A DNA stretch of 64,000 nt from Brienomyrus brachyistius. Its lineage: Eukaryota > Chordata > Actinopteri > Osteoglossiformes > Mormyridae. Location of the stretch: the NCBI RefSeq assembly GCF_023856365.1, contig NC_064538.1, positions 12,618,435-12,682,434 of the forward strand, in the 5' to 3' direction. Below the pieces are notes generated by a model. The model was not told the DNA's origin. It made no database searches and worked only from the letters and a program-made list of their open reading frames with translations. Positions within the stretch are counted from its first letter, which is position 1. Each line of letters starts with the position of its first letter. This document shows, piece by piece, positions 1-13,483 of this stretch. The position numbers and the translations under genes are program-made.

Positions 1-163
1 GGTGCCGCCCGCAGTACACCTTGCCGTCCTGGTAGAAGTAGATGAGGTCCACCAGCAGCTCGTGGCAGTGGGCGCACAGGAAGCACTGGGGGTGCCAACA
101 GGCGCCCAGCCCCGCCCTGCTGGCGAACACCGCGATGTCACCGCCCCGGATCTGCCTGCCACA
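1..163 (-). CDS. prickle3: PRICKLE3 coding exon 6 (LIM1, truncated by window)
   Basis: Begins [18 protein letters not shown] and continues [20 protein letters not shown] to YCGRH. Zinc ligands Cys/His of LIM1 are visible (CWHPQC, CAHC). Acceptor TTGTCTTAG|TGT. No donor is reached before position 1, so the exon continues off the window. Confidence 0.96.
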
Positions 164-1628
164 CTAAGACAAGGGGGAGGAGACCACATGAGCACCTCCC
201 CCCCAAGAACTGCCACTCATCATCCCCTAGGCTCTTTCGCGACGGCTGTCTGACGCCGCTCCTCACCTGCTGACAGACGGCACCCGTCATGGTAACGGGA
301 AAAATCCTGACGGAGCCCCTGCCTAGGTTCTCCCTCTTCCTCTTCTGACTGAAGAGCCGCAGTTCCTTCTTCTCCTCCTCTTCCAGGGAGTTACAGTACT
401 GGGGCTGGACACACACAATTACAAGAGGGATACCGATGCTGTGGACGTGTGTGCATACATGTGAGTTTTGGTGCCCCCTACCTCGCTGTCGTGGGCCGGC
501 AGCTGGTGGAGGAGCTGCTTGATCCGGTAGCGCTCCCCAGGGCTGTTTACGTATGGGACCCTGTCCTCAGGAATACAGCTGAAATACTGATACACCTGTA
601 GGGGGTGTATGGAAGATTGAGTTCGTGTCAAGGTGCAGGATCGTAACCCCACACCCCGCTGGGACCCTGCTGACACCACACATGCATGCACCGCCAGGCG
701 ACAGAGGGAGCGTGCGGCTTCCATGAAAAATTCATGGCTGCTTTTGGGTTGTTAAGGGGCCCAGCTGGCAGTCAGAGATGCACTGAAGGTGGCTGTTACA
801 GCTCTGAGGAGATGCTGGAGGTGATCTGGGGCAGACAGGGGCAGCGAACACATGCTGCATGGCATCTGAAATGTCCCAGGAAAGCAAACCATCGACTTAT
901 GTCTGACTCCCAGCGGAAGTGCGGCCCTTTCCACATGCCACCTGCCTAGAACTCCCCCTGTCCCATCCCACTCTTCCTGCACTCCCACTTTCCATTTCCC
1001 CCAGCGAATGGACCTCGGGCTCTGACCTGCTCTGGTTTTAGTCCAGGTGGGACCCAGGAGTATTCTTCGGAGGCACACCCAGAGTCATCGTCGGAGATGG
1101 AGTGCCGCTGAAAGTCGAACACCAGCTTGGTCATCATCCTCTCCAGCTGGCCCGGTGCGGGCCGAACAGCATGCTCCTCACGCACGCACTTACAGTGGAT
1201 GCAGATCTTCCTGCGGGGGGGGGGGGGGGGGGGGCCTTCAGTTGGTATGCATCCAGTAGATCAGCGCAACAATGGAAAGAGTGAGAGTGACAGGCACTGA
1301 AGAAGATTCACAGAAATGGAGCATGACTACAGCTGCATTTCATTCTGCCCAGAAGAGGAAAACAGAAACTGGGTGAGAGAGACGGAGAGCGAGAGGCTGG
1401 AAAAGTGGAGGGTTCAAGTTCCACCAGCCGAAAAAGAGGCAGCTTGTTTGATTTAGTAACTAGAACTCAACAGTCAATGAGGGAATTCCAGGGTAGGAAG
1501 GGTCGTGAGATCAGGGAGGACCTGTGATACAGCACACACACACACACACACAGACACACACACAGACTCACACACACACACACACACACAGACACACACA
1601 CAGACTCACACACACACACACGCACAGA

Positions 1629-1697
<69 letters not shown>

Positions 1698-1932
1698 ACA
1701 CAGACACGCACACAGACTCACACACAGACTCTCTCTCACACACACACACACACTCTCACACACACACACACACTCTCACACACACACACAGACTCACACA
1801 CACACACACACACACACAGACTCACACACACACACACAGACTCACACACACACACACACAGACTCACACACACACACACAGACTCACACATACACAGGCT
1901 CACACACGCGCACACACAGACTCATGCACAGA

Positions 1933-1983
<51 letters not shown>

Positions 1984-4900
1984 TCACGTGCATACACATG
2001 TACACATACAAACACATGCACACAAACATACACATATACACAAAGAGACATACATGCGCATATGCACACACACAGACACACACAGCACTTGACTGTACTA
2101 CTGATATTATAATATAATATAATATAATATAATAGGTTGAAGCCTTTGATAAAATTTAATAGGTTGAGTTCCTCCTCCTACCAGTGTCCTTCTTGTAAAC
2201 CTTTAGTTTAAAAAATGGCTTTCGGGGATCTTTGAAGACCCATAAAAGTCTCCTTAACATTCACATTCACATGAAAAGCTCCTTCCATACTGCAAGCCTC
2301 ACAGTTACAGAGCTAATACTCGCACTAGTGGCAAACATACAAAGTTGAGCAGCATGAGTCGATCTGTAAAACACAAAGACAAAAAGACTTCAGCTGATCA
2401 GCTGCCAACTGCTGCTGGACGTAGATCCAACAGGACGAAGTCTAATGTAAACAACATCCCAATTATATTTTTTTGGGTGACCTCCATTTCATCTGCACTT
2501 CGTGAGATCTCCAATCTTCATTCCAGACCCAAAGCATGACGCAATTTAGCAGCTTGAGCACATTACGCGACACGTTTCCGTGTGACACTTTCCCCTCTCC
2601 GTCACTGCAATGCTCATCAGACACAGAATGCCTGCCATCTGAAACGAATGTGGACTGACGCTGGTGCATGTCTGTCACCGTGACCAAAGAAAACGCTCCT
2701 GCAGGGACTCACCCACGTTTGCATGGACCTGCACACCTCACACAACCGTCTGAATGCTGAGAAGGCTGACACTTCACGCGTGATTTGGAACGCCTCCACT
2801 ACACAGACCTTAGGCAGGATGTTTGGCGATTTTCAGAAATGTAAAGAAAACAGGCTGAACAACCTACAGTGAACATCATACACAGTGCAAAAAAAAAATA
2901 ATCACCCTGCCTGAAAAAGACAAGAGGTTCGAGGAGAAAACAAGGAGGTTCATGAAAGGGACCCTAATAGCTTTTTTTTAAACTTTAGATACCACTGGAG
3001 TGTTTTCACAGTGACACGCTCTCCCAGATCAGTGTCTCTGTGTCAGGAAGTGAGCCAGCCAGAATCTCTGGGCTCTCCACTCCACAATTGGGTCTGAATT
3101 GGCTGAAGCCTTTTTGGAGAGGCACCCTCTGATTGCATAACAGTGGGCCATTTCAGCAGTTGTGGCACAAGGCCCCATGTCGAGACATAGATAGGAACAA
3201 AGCAGCTTTACTCCGGCTTTTCATCCCTGTTGGACTGCACTCTCAGTACAAACCCCACACCTTCCTGCCACTCTCTAGGGAACTCCCACCATATTCACAC
3301 TAGACAAAGGCCACCAAATGCAGCCACAACAGTCAAAGCCTGATGGAAAAGGACCCAGTGGTGCAGCAGGCAGCACAGTCAGCTCAGACCTCTGCGGAGC
3401 GAGGTCTCACACCCCTCTGTGCATGCTCCTCTGTGCATGCTCCCTCTGTGTTCTGCTCCGAACACATGCTGTTTGGCATTTCTAAATTTCCCACGGAGTG
3501 TGTGCCCTGCAGCATGGACTGGTATCCCGTTTAGGGTGTTCTAATGCCTTATGCTGCATAACATAAGGTCCATGCCTCTGCAATCCTGTACTGGAAAAGT
3601 AAATAGAAATTGCATGAACAAAGCAATGGATAGTTCAGGTCCAGAAGGTGAAAATCCAGACCAAGATTTTGTTCCAACCAACCAGTTGAGTATGAAGAAT
3701 CACAGTCACAGAGTACTTAACAGGTTGGTTGAAAAAAAATCTTGGTCTGGATTTTTATTTTCGGGACCTGAACTATCCACCTCTGGATGGACATAATCTT
3801 ATGCATCACCTGTATAAACAAGGAAAATGTTAAAAGCAAGGCTGGAACAAATAATGACAAACACAATAGATCAGGACAGGTTATGCCCAAGTCTATTCTT
3901 TATTCTTGCTATCTATAATCCATTTTCTATGACCTTGTCCTTGACACTGACAATGGCCCAGGAGGCTATATGATGATCACACAGCTTGGAATTAATATTT
4001 ATACTCCTATTGGGGTGCATAAATGCCTATTTATTAAAGGAACACACAATTAAAAAAAATTCACAGTCATCAGTCATTATGAGACTGACAGTGAGATGGA
4101 AAGACTGCGGGATTTCAAATGAGTTAGACCGGGCCCCATCCCTGGCTCTCATTCAGGCAGAGTAAAGGCTCCTAGCTAGGAGGTGACAGTGAGATAACGC
4201 AAAGGCCTTTCCGCCTCCCTTATCTCCTTTCACTTCCTGTGTTCCACTCATCTGGCCACATTCTGCACGCTTGTGCTTAAAAACACTGTTCCCTCTCGCT
4301 GCCCTATAATGTGAAGACACAGAGTACTCTCTAACTTACTAGAAGGTGCTATTTGTGGCCTGAAAAACATACAGCAAACATGCTGCCTTCCCAAATACAG
4401 GACATGGCAATGAACAACAGGCAGAGCAGAAGATCCCTCTGTAATTTTTCATGGGTCTTGCATCCTACAGACAAAGACGCCTCAGAACTCAGTTTGCTTA
4501 CAAGCTTCCACATTCCCAGAGCAGACATGGCACCTGGCCTCAGTCAAACCATGCGGCAAATAAAGCTTCAGATTATCTCCGGCGTTACATCTGTACACTT
4601 CCCAGCCGCCAAATCTGTTAATGTAATAAGGTCAAGATACAACCCCAATTCTCAACCTAGAAGTTGATAACAGGTTACAACCAAATTGCATCATCATCAT
4701 CATCATCATCATCACTTCAGTGTACCTTCAACACAAGCAGGAATAAACCCCTTAAACCATCAAGCAAAAGTAAAGAATACAAAACACAACAAGCAGATTA
4801 GTTAAAATGTACACAGGAGCTGTTTTAATCTTTCGCATTAAACTGAAATACAGACGCTCATCTACTTGCTAACGAGATACGTTCCGAACAGATGCTCGTA

Positions 4901-7900
4901 ACTTGAAATGTTCGTAAGTCATTTTTCGACATCATTCTAAGGGTATACGCAAGAACAAAGAGCTAGGATGCTGGGAGTACGCACGCTACGCTGCTGTGCA
5001 GCGGGAGTAGCGGCCAGAAGTCGTACTGGACGGAATTGGCGTGCAGAAAAAAAAATTGAGGTTGCGGACAGGAAACGGGAGCCCAACGAACACAATTTGG
5101 ACTTACAGTCCTCTTCGTTCGTATGTCTGAAAGCTCGTAAGTTGAAAGTTTGTAAGTAGAGGAGCACCTGCATAAGCAAAACCTATCAACAATTAAACAT
5201 ATGTTTATTTTACATAGCAGACCCTTTTACCCAAAATAACATACAATTATATAGAGAAACAATTGAAAAAGCAGGGTCAGACAGTCCTTGGAGCAATTGG
5301 TTTTAAGGCCCGTGCTCAGGTGAAACTACTCTGCAGTCCACAGGGCTTGAACCAGCAACCCTCTGAGTTCAAATCCACAGAGTCACACACCGCCCCATAC
5401 AGTCATTTATGGGCTGAGTCAAGTATGGGCTCAACTTAAACCAAAACAAAGACACTAAACAAAGCCAACACTGCAGATGACGGGTGGAGGGACTGAAACT
5501 CTGTTTAAAATCTGTCCAACCCTTTGCCTACATTTCAAACACTTTGGTAGCGACGTGAAACAAATAAAACCCACCGTTCCAGGTCAGGCTTCTCTCTCCT
5601 AGAAGCAAGACAGACAAGCAGCCGGGGAAGAAAATCTGGATGGGAGCCAATGGCAAAGGTGTGAAGAGCCAGTCTTCCACAGTGTATACAATTAATCACA
5701 AAATGTAGGTCTTAGCTACTCGGTTACATAGCAACCAGATGACGGCGCTCCAGGGACAACCTGAGTTCTGGTACATATCACAGGAACTTCAAATTATCTG
5801 TATCGCTGGCACTGATCACAGATGCAGCCCAACGGATTGTAGGTTCCTAAGTTAATTGGCAACAAGTCATTTGTGATCTTTGGCATTATGATCTAACGAC
5901 AAACTTTCCAAACATGCCAGGCAACTCCAATTTCAGTCACTCAGAAATCTATAATGTTATATTCTGATGCTATATATATTGTTACATATCCTTAATAACA
6001 TCCCAAAAAGCAAGTAGGAAAAGCAAAGAAACAGTCTTACCTTCTTCAGTAGAAATACCGTCCTTTCTAAGCTGAAAACAGAATGGATTTGTTGGATTGT
6101 TCTAGGCTCTATCTAAAACTGTCTGCTGTGGTTTATAAAAAAAACATCTCAGTTACATTCAACAGTCAGGAAGTAAGGTAAAGAACTTTGTACAGAAATC
6201 CAGCTGAATGTCTTCTGGGGCATCTAAGCTACGTAACTGCATCCCAACAGAGACCAGGAGAAAATAAGTTTTAGCACTAGCTTTTCTCAAAGCTGAACGA
6301 AAGCCCACATGGCTTTTTATGTATCATCTTCCTTGATAAAACACCTAAAAACTTATTTTAAGTTGAAGGTTCTTATTGACCCATTTTGCCATGGTAATAC
6401 CTCCAGCTGTCACAGATCACAGCAGAACTCGGTGTCCTTCTTGCTCTGTCACTCTGCTCTCTCCTTTTTTAAACTGACACTGCGCTGACATACAATGGAC
6501 AATGCCCACCCCCAGCGGTCTGTCCCACCCTCTCTCTCTCTCTCTCTCTCCCCCTCCCTCCTTCTCTCTCTCTCTCACACACACACCCATACACAAACTC
6601 TTAGGGGCAGAATAACTATTTACTGAATCACAAAGCTCGGCAGCACAATGGGTACAACCGACATGACAGCTACTCTGTACCAAGAGAGCCTAAAAGCACT
6701 GTATCCCTGCATAGCTGCTAAAACGCTTCATTAATATGCTCCGGTTTCTTGAGCCACGTAACCTCGTCCACCTTCCACTTTGCCCAGCAGTGGCAAGTCT
6801 TTCACCAATATTCACCCTGTCAGCATTTAGCGCTCTCCAGAACCACGCGACCTTCACACAAATGAGATTCAACTTGAAAAAAGGTTAAAGTTAAGGTGTC
6901 ACTAACGTACACCTGAGTGTTTGAACCAATTATACATATAACTTGTCCCTTTGAAACTAGTGCTTCCATTTCTGAGAACGTGGCTGCTGATATATAAATT
7001 AATTGTCAGGCAAAGACCGTCAGGCAAGTAACTCGGCCCTGAACAAGAGCTCGATAAAGGAGAGTAAACGAGGGACAGGGACGTTGAAAACCTCCTTCAG
7101 GGAGAGCGAGGCTCTGCTCGCTTCCTTGCTCATCACACTGTCAATCACACTGCAGCCACCTGCCAATCAGGAGCCTCACACGAAGAGCCCATTGTCAGTG
7201 TGTGTGTCAGGTACCCAAGCCTGTTCATCTCCCATCTCTCCTCTTCATCAGCGCATCCCTCTCCTTCACCTCCCGCAGACCTCCCCCCTTGTCCGCCCGC
7301 GTTACTCTCTGCCCGCTGTCCTGTCACTCATGTGCCTCCTCTCGTAAGACAGATGGGAGCTGGGTTTCGGGTCAGGCGCTGCTGATGCACAATTAAATGA
7401 ATGATAATGCCCTGTCGCTCCCAGTCATTATTTGTCCTAATAAGCCCGCTGAAAGCACAGAACACAATGCTGCTTAATGTGGCAGCGACCACCTTGGATG
7501 CAGGAGGCCGGGGAAGGTTTTACAAAATGTAATATTTCTTTAAATGAGCACACGGATGATAGACTAACATTTACATTTTAGATCGAAGGTCCCTTCCACC
7601 ATTTGCCAGGATTTTAATCCATGTTCTTTCTCTAGTTCGGGACGTTCATACCTTTCCCGCGCTGGCAGCCTCATCATATGTACATACAGTAAACAGCTTT
7701 AAACGTCAGAACTATTGCTGTTGATCTGCCTGCTCACACGCAGCTGTAATAGAAATAAAATGGAGGGTTATGTTAATTTCTCCCTACCTTCTTTGGTGAT
7801 GGTGGCGCTAACGTATCAGAGTGTCCCCTCCCCCCACACCGATCTGAGCTAATTGGACCTGCAGTCCTGGGCGGGTCACCGCTAACTCAATCGGTCCCTC

Positions 7901-10690
7901 CGCACGTCTCCGCTGCGCTCCGCACTGGGCCGTCTGGCTGCGTATTTACAAAGATTGATGAGCGGCTGTGACACCGCCAGTCGCCCACTGATGGGGTGAT
8001 TTACTGCCATCTCCCACTGACTGTGCAGAAGACGAGCAGATGCGGCCCGAATTATAATAATTAAAAAGAGGAGCTTTGCCCCCCCCATGAAGTGTGTCTA
8101 GAATGTCTTAATGTCCCGGTAGAAGGAGCCCATTTCTAATCCAGATTCCCCAACACCCCCCCCCCCAAGGTCTATAGGCTGATTTTGTCTGATATGCTGA
8201 GTGAGACACTCACAACCGCCAACTCTGCCATACTGCTGGAAGTTCGATACATCACCCCCTTGCCGAGAAACATACCGCAAGCTGGGAAAGTCACGTGCGC
8301 TAACAGTAAAGTCAACAATGCTGGAAAAACCCAGAGTGCAAAGCGATACATGTGGCACAAATCTCAAGTGCTGCTTGTGTCCCGCCCCAAGTACCAAGCA
8401 AGACTCACACAAAATGCTCTCCACCCCCCCCCCCCCAGTCACTGCTATTGTACACAGAAGCTACAAGGCCAAGCAAGGCCACACAAGGACAAATGACAAG
8501 GGGTCATGCTGGATTTATTTGTTCTCCCAAAATAAAAAAAAATAAGTTGAAAACAAAAGGATTGTGTTGGTTTTGGCCAGACTATTTCCTCCATAGCAAT
8601 TAAGAAACATAATTCACACAGGCTAACAGCGGACACACTACACAAACTGCCGGCGGTTTCTAGCAAGAACCTGCAACATGCCCACTTTACGGGGCTTTAG
8701 AAGTTAGTGTCCTGCAGTAACCCTTCCTACAGCAGTGAATGTGGACTCTGAGGTGCTGCTGGTCAGTCTCTCTCTCTGACGCACAGATACATGCTTACAT
8801 CTTTCGCTTTCTGCAAACAGGAGCCCCAAAAATCGGCAAATGCCAGAATAAACATTTTCTGCATCCAGAAACATTGCAGTGTTTTTTTTTTTTTTTTTTA
8901 AGCCAAAGCGGCTTTTCATCGATAATAACCAACAAAAAAAAAAAACTATCTTTGGCCACCAAGCATTTGACAGCATTTGTGTGAGTTGACCTCAATGAGT
9001 GACAGATGAATAGAAACCTGCTGTATGTGTGGGGAGGGGCCTAGTATTCCAGGGTTTGGTCTCACTAGACCAGGAAGATCTCTTGACCTTGAGCCATTAA
9101 TGAATGACTTACCATGGTTTTACCATTAACAGGCAACTGAACCACTTTTCTGTACAAATATACTCAGATTCCTTTCGTTTGGAAAGGCGAGGCTACCCCC
9201 TTTTTTCCAAACAAAAATCATGCTACCATTAAATACAAATAAAAACTACTTTTCAAAGCATGGCACTGGCTTGTATAAGTAATTGGACAGATAGATGGAT
9301 ACTGATTTATTGTATTGATATTTATAAATGAAATATAGGATGCATAATTTACTGAAAACCATCAGTGCTGAGATGTATGGGCGACAGAGCTCTGTCATAC
9401 TTCTGTAAACGGTGTCCGAGGTTTATTTTTAGACAAACTGACTCTCTAACGCGTGCCTTGAGAGGAAAGTCACATTTGACTCAGTGTAATTAAAAAATTA
9501 GACCGGCAAGCCTCAGCCCGAGGCTCCCTACACGGATGCAATGGCGGCACGCATCGACGCGGCACTCCGGTTACCCCACACGACCGTCTCTGCCCTGTCT
9601 TCTCTTTCAGTCGCTATCATAACTGGACACGTGCATATTTCTATTACTATGCCATCTAACGTTGTGTTTATTCTTCTGGTCTTTGGGGACCCCCAGACGG
9701 TACAAGTTTTAGTCCCTCCCTCCGTCCCAGTTCCCTACCAGTTGGGAAATTTTTGCACCCATGGGTGTTTAACCCAATGCCTCTGCTGCGCATTCTGACG
9801 TCAGAATGCGTATCGCAACATGAACTGTGATAATTACAGTGCTGGCTTAAGAGCAGCAGGAATCTCAAACCAAAGTGTAAAAAAGAAAAGAAAAAAATAG
9901 GCCCTGAAACACTCACAGAAGATTACACCCCCCCCCCCTGCTATTATTAGGCTAAAGTGGTAAAACAGGCTGACAAATCTATCACATCGGATCTAATGGC
10001 AGCAGGGGCTTGGGGGGGGAGTTAATCCTGTTAGTGTAGTGTGAGGGCATTAGAGAGGCGGGCAGCCAGAGTGACAGGAAGGTGGGGTATGCCGGAAAAA
10101 AGAAAGAAAGAGAATATTGAGGCATTCTGAAGTGTGAAAGGGCCACCGCATGGCAATGACACGCGGCAGTAAAGAGTGAATGATTTAGCTTGGTGTGGTG
10201 AAGACCGGAGCAGCACGGGTCTCACACTGCACTGATTGGGCAGACAGAGAATGATGAGGGGGCCAGGAGGAGGGGCCCGCTGCTGGCCCACTAACTCAAT
10301 CACAGCAGCGTCTGTATCGAGTCTCTGCAGATCACAGCTGCATCTACCGGACTCCTGCATGCTGCTGAAGCACATGTACACACGCAAGTGCACATATACA
10401 GGTATGCGTACACACACACACACACACACACAGACAGATCTGTACTTTATGGGGATGGTCCATTCATTTCTATGTGCATAACCCTACCATAAGTAACCAA
10501 ACAAAATACAAGACTTTCAGCATTTTTACTTTTTTGATTGCAGTCACAGATTTTTATAATACTGATTTTCCCCTTGTGGAGACCGAAAAAATGGTCCCCC
10601 ACTACAGGTTATTGTCATAAATAACAGGTTATTGTCACATTTCGTCTCCACAATGTAATGTATATCTGACCCACGTATACATGAAGGTGC

Positions 10691-10747
<57 letters not shown>

Positions 10748-13449
10748 TGTAAGTACACTCATACATGTATACACACATTTTCAAAGAACTTTGAATGCAG
10801 TATTTTTATTACACCATTCTCAAGTCAATCCCCATTTGCTCTCACAACAAACACCAACTATTTTGTATGTCTGATGTAAATTGTGCCACAATAGTGAATT
10901 GGGGATGATTTATTCATAATCATATTGCGCAAACATTTTTTTCTTTGAAAAAACTGCACAGCACCTCTTATAGAAAGGCTGTTGCCAGGTTCAATTCTAA
11001 ATGCTTACTTAACACCGTGTGAGCGATTACTTACTCTGGAACATGCATTAAACCATAAGGACTGTCACTTGGACGGTAGCCCAAGTTCACGGCTGTCACC
11101 GTTAAAGCCAGAGCTCTTCAGAATTAAATGAATTTACTTAATGAATTAACACTGTAAACAAACACCATTTGAAATAACTGTCAGCTGTTATATAAATATA
11201 TTTCAAGGTATCATTAAGAAAAGATTAAGCCTATGGTTTGTATAGCACAAAACAACGTATGGCTAAAAACCTGAGAGACTGTATGAGGACCAGGCATTTA
11301 TTAAAAGTAAATGAGAGTTCATAATATTGTACAAACAATGAAAGCAGTGGATCAACTCACACATGACAGACAATAAAACCATTTCAAAGATATTGGCTCA
11401 GTCAGAACCATCACAATAAAACCCTCACTTGCAATACGAAACCTAACTGGAGTTTATGAGAAGAAATTGGCAGCTCTAAACGTACACAGGTCTGCTAAAG
11501 AAGCAGGGATCCAACACAAAGAAAGACGTAAAATGCCAAACACAAAGCACAGCGGGGTTGGGGAGGGGAGGACCCGGCGTGTCACACACAGGCGCCACCT
11601 CCCTCCGCACCCCTCCGGCTCTCTGCCCGCACACCCCTGCCGCTGGCTTAGGCGAGACCACAGATCACCCAGACTCAGCCTTGTGCCGGTGCTGAGTCGC
11701 CGCCAACACAGAAACCTAATAATAATTTCAACAGGTGTGAAATGAGGACCGGCTGTAGCCGGGATCTCGAGGTGTTGCGGGCCTTATACCAGGAGTATCT
11801 GCATGTCAGCTTCCACTCACAAGTGTCACTAAGTCCCACAAAGAGCGAGCGGTAATAGTAAGACAAGGAGGCATTCGATTTATTGGTAACAGATCTGATG
11901 GAGATCCAAGAATATAGCTGGTGTTCAGTGCGGCGCTTCCCAGCTGGCTCTGGTCAGCGGGTCTGGGCTATAAAGAGCCAACTGGGCTGGAAGAGCGGAC
12001 AAAGGAATGGAGGAGGGAGGGGGCAGGATTTTTAGGAGAAGCAAGATATTTCAAGAGATTTTTGTTTAAAAAGCAGTTTCCATGCAGTTCCTACAATATC
12101 AGAGGAACCCCTGACACGACCAGGCACATAATGGCAGAACATGTGACGCATGACACCAAACGTACAAAACTGAACTAGAGATAAAATCTGATGAAAATGA
12201 AAAAGGGACCAAAATTACTCACTAAAGTGACAGTGGTCCTCACTGGAAAAATATACTGGGCCAACCCTGGAAATACACCACTTACTTGGATCTTACCCTG
12301 CCTCACTTGGAGAAGGAGCAGAATAAAAGCACAGGGATGTGTGTTATATTTCAGCATCACTACTTATGTTTGTAACTCAGCTTCCAGCTGATGGCAGAAT
12401 TCCCACCGTACCAAATGTGACAGTGAGCGAGGGGGACCGACGTGGGTCGTACCTCCAGCCGTGCATGCGGAAGCCTGGGCACTGGTCACCACACCGGTTA
12501 CAGGGCTGCCCCCAGTCTGGGTCCTCATCTCCTGCCTGCTGGAGTGACAGTGCAGAAGTCCATTAGTCAGTTTGCCAATGCTGGCGTTACCACGGCAGCA
12601 GCCAATCACTGGCTGGTCAGTACTCTGTTACAAACACAATGCAGTGAGTCAACAATTCAGAAGGAATTCTTTTTTCACAAACAGTATGAATCCAGCTTTT
12701 GGGGACAGCATCATGGTTACTGGTATACTTTGGGCACAATCAACTGCACATAGTCATGACTTAGCTGAAGACAATCAACCTGTAAATTTTTTTTTATTAT
12801 GAATTATTTAAATTCATTTTTATATTTTTTATTCCCAAAAATATACTTTGAGTATTTAAGGAGCCAGACCTTCTCCACAATGTAGTTTCTGAAAACGATT
12901 AATCCAACACACCGAACAATTATTATTATTAAAACCGTCATGCATAGGTTGCTTCGGCAGCAAGAGTAAGACAGACTTGCAACAGATTAATATACTTTTC
13001 CAAGATGAAAAAAAAGCGTAGTCTTTTAAATTTTGAATGCATTGTCAGAACCTTTGAATATGTGCATGCTTAACTGTATGTTTGACCTCGCATTAAAAAT
13101 GGCAGCAGGGATCAACTCAAAAATGACATCAGGATGACAAAGAACAACAATGACTGCCATCGTGATAAAAAAAAAAAACAAAGTACCAAATACGTCAAAG
13201 AGAAATCCTGAAAAAGTCTTTCTCCCCCTTATCACCTCCGTTAAAAGCCTGCAATGCTTATGGAATGTTTCGTGGTTTTATTACATCCTGCGTCCCCCAA
13301 ACCCTGCAGAAAGTTCAGCAGCTCACTGAGCAGGCAAAGCCGAGGCTGCACACTGTGCTGTTTGTGTCAGCGCCTGTGTGGCGAGCGAGCTGGAAGAGCA
13401 GCCTGCCCCATTTGCCTGCCAGGGGATCAGCTTCTGAGCGCTGCTGGTG

Positions 13450-13483
<34 letters not shown>

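Larger units (their letters stand above)
1211..12452. other. PRICKLE3 intron 2 (11.2 kb), contents
   Basis: No exon is recognised. It holds a G homopolymer (1215-1234), a 560-bp CA-type array (1534-2092), an ATAAT pentamer run (2104-2134), a foldback element (3628-3778), an ATC run (about 4683-4712), a TIR element (4851-5170), a probable dispersed repeat with SINE-like wording (about 5195-5400), a CT run (6535-6572), CA runs (10410-10432 and 10690-10745) and a palindrome with a CRE core (9789-9810). The stretches 7380-7500 and 7840-8060 look unique and motif-dense and are enhancer candidates. Weak open frames here are chance. Confidence 0.75.

Noticed and set aside
1505..2117. Long His/Thr/Ser and Cys/Val reading frames
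   Set aside because: They are translations of the CA microsatellite and have no codon diversity.
4968..5159. Similar 63-codon plus-strand proteins here and at 43641-43832
   Set aside because: Both are the interior of the same non-autonomous TIR element; similarity reflects the shared repeat, not a gene family.
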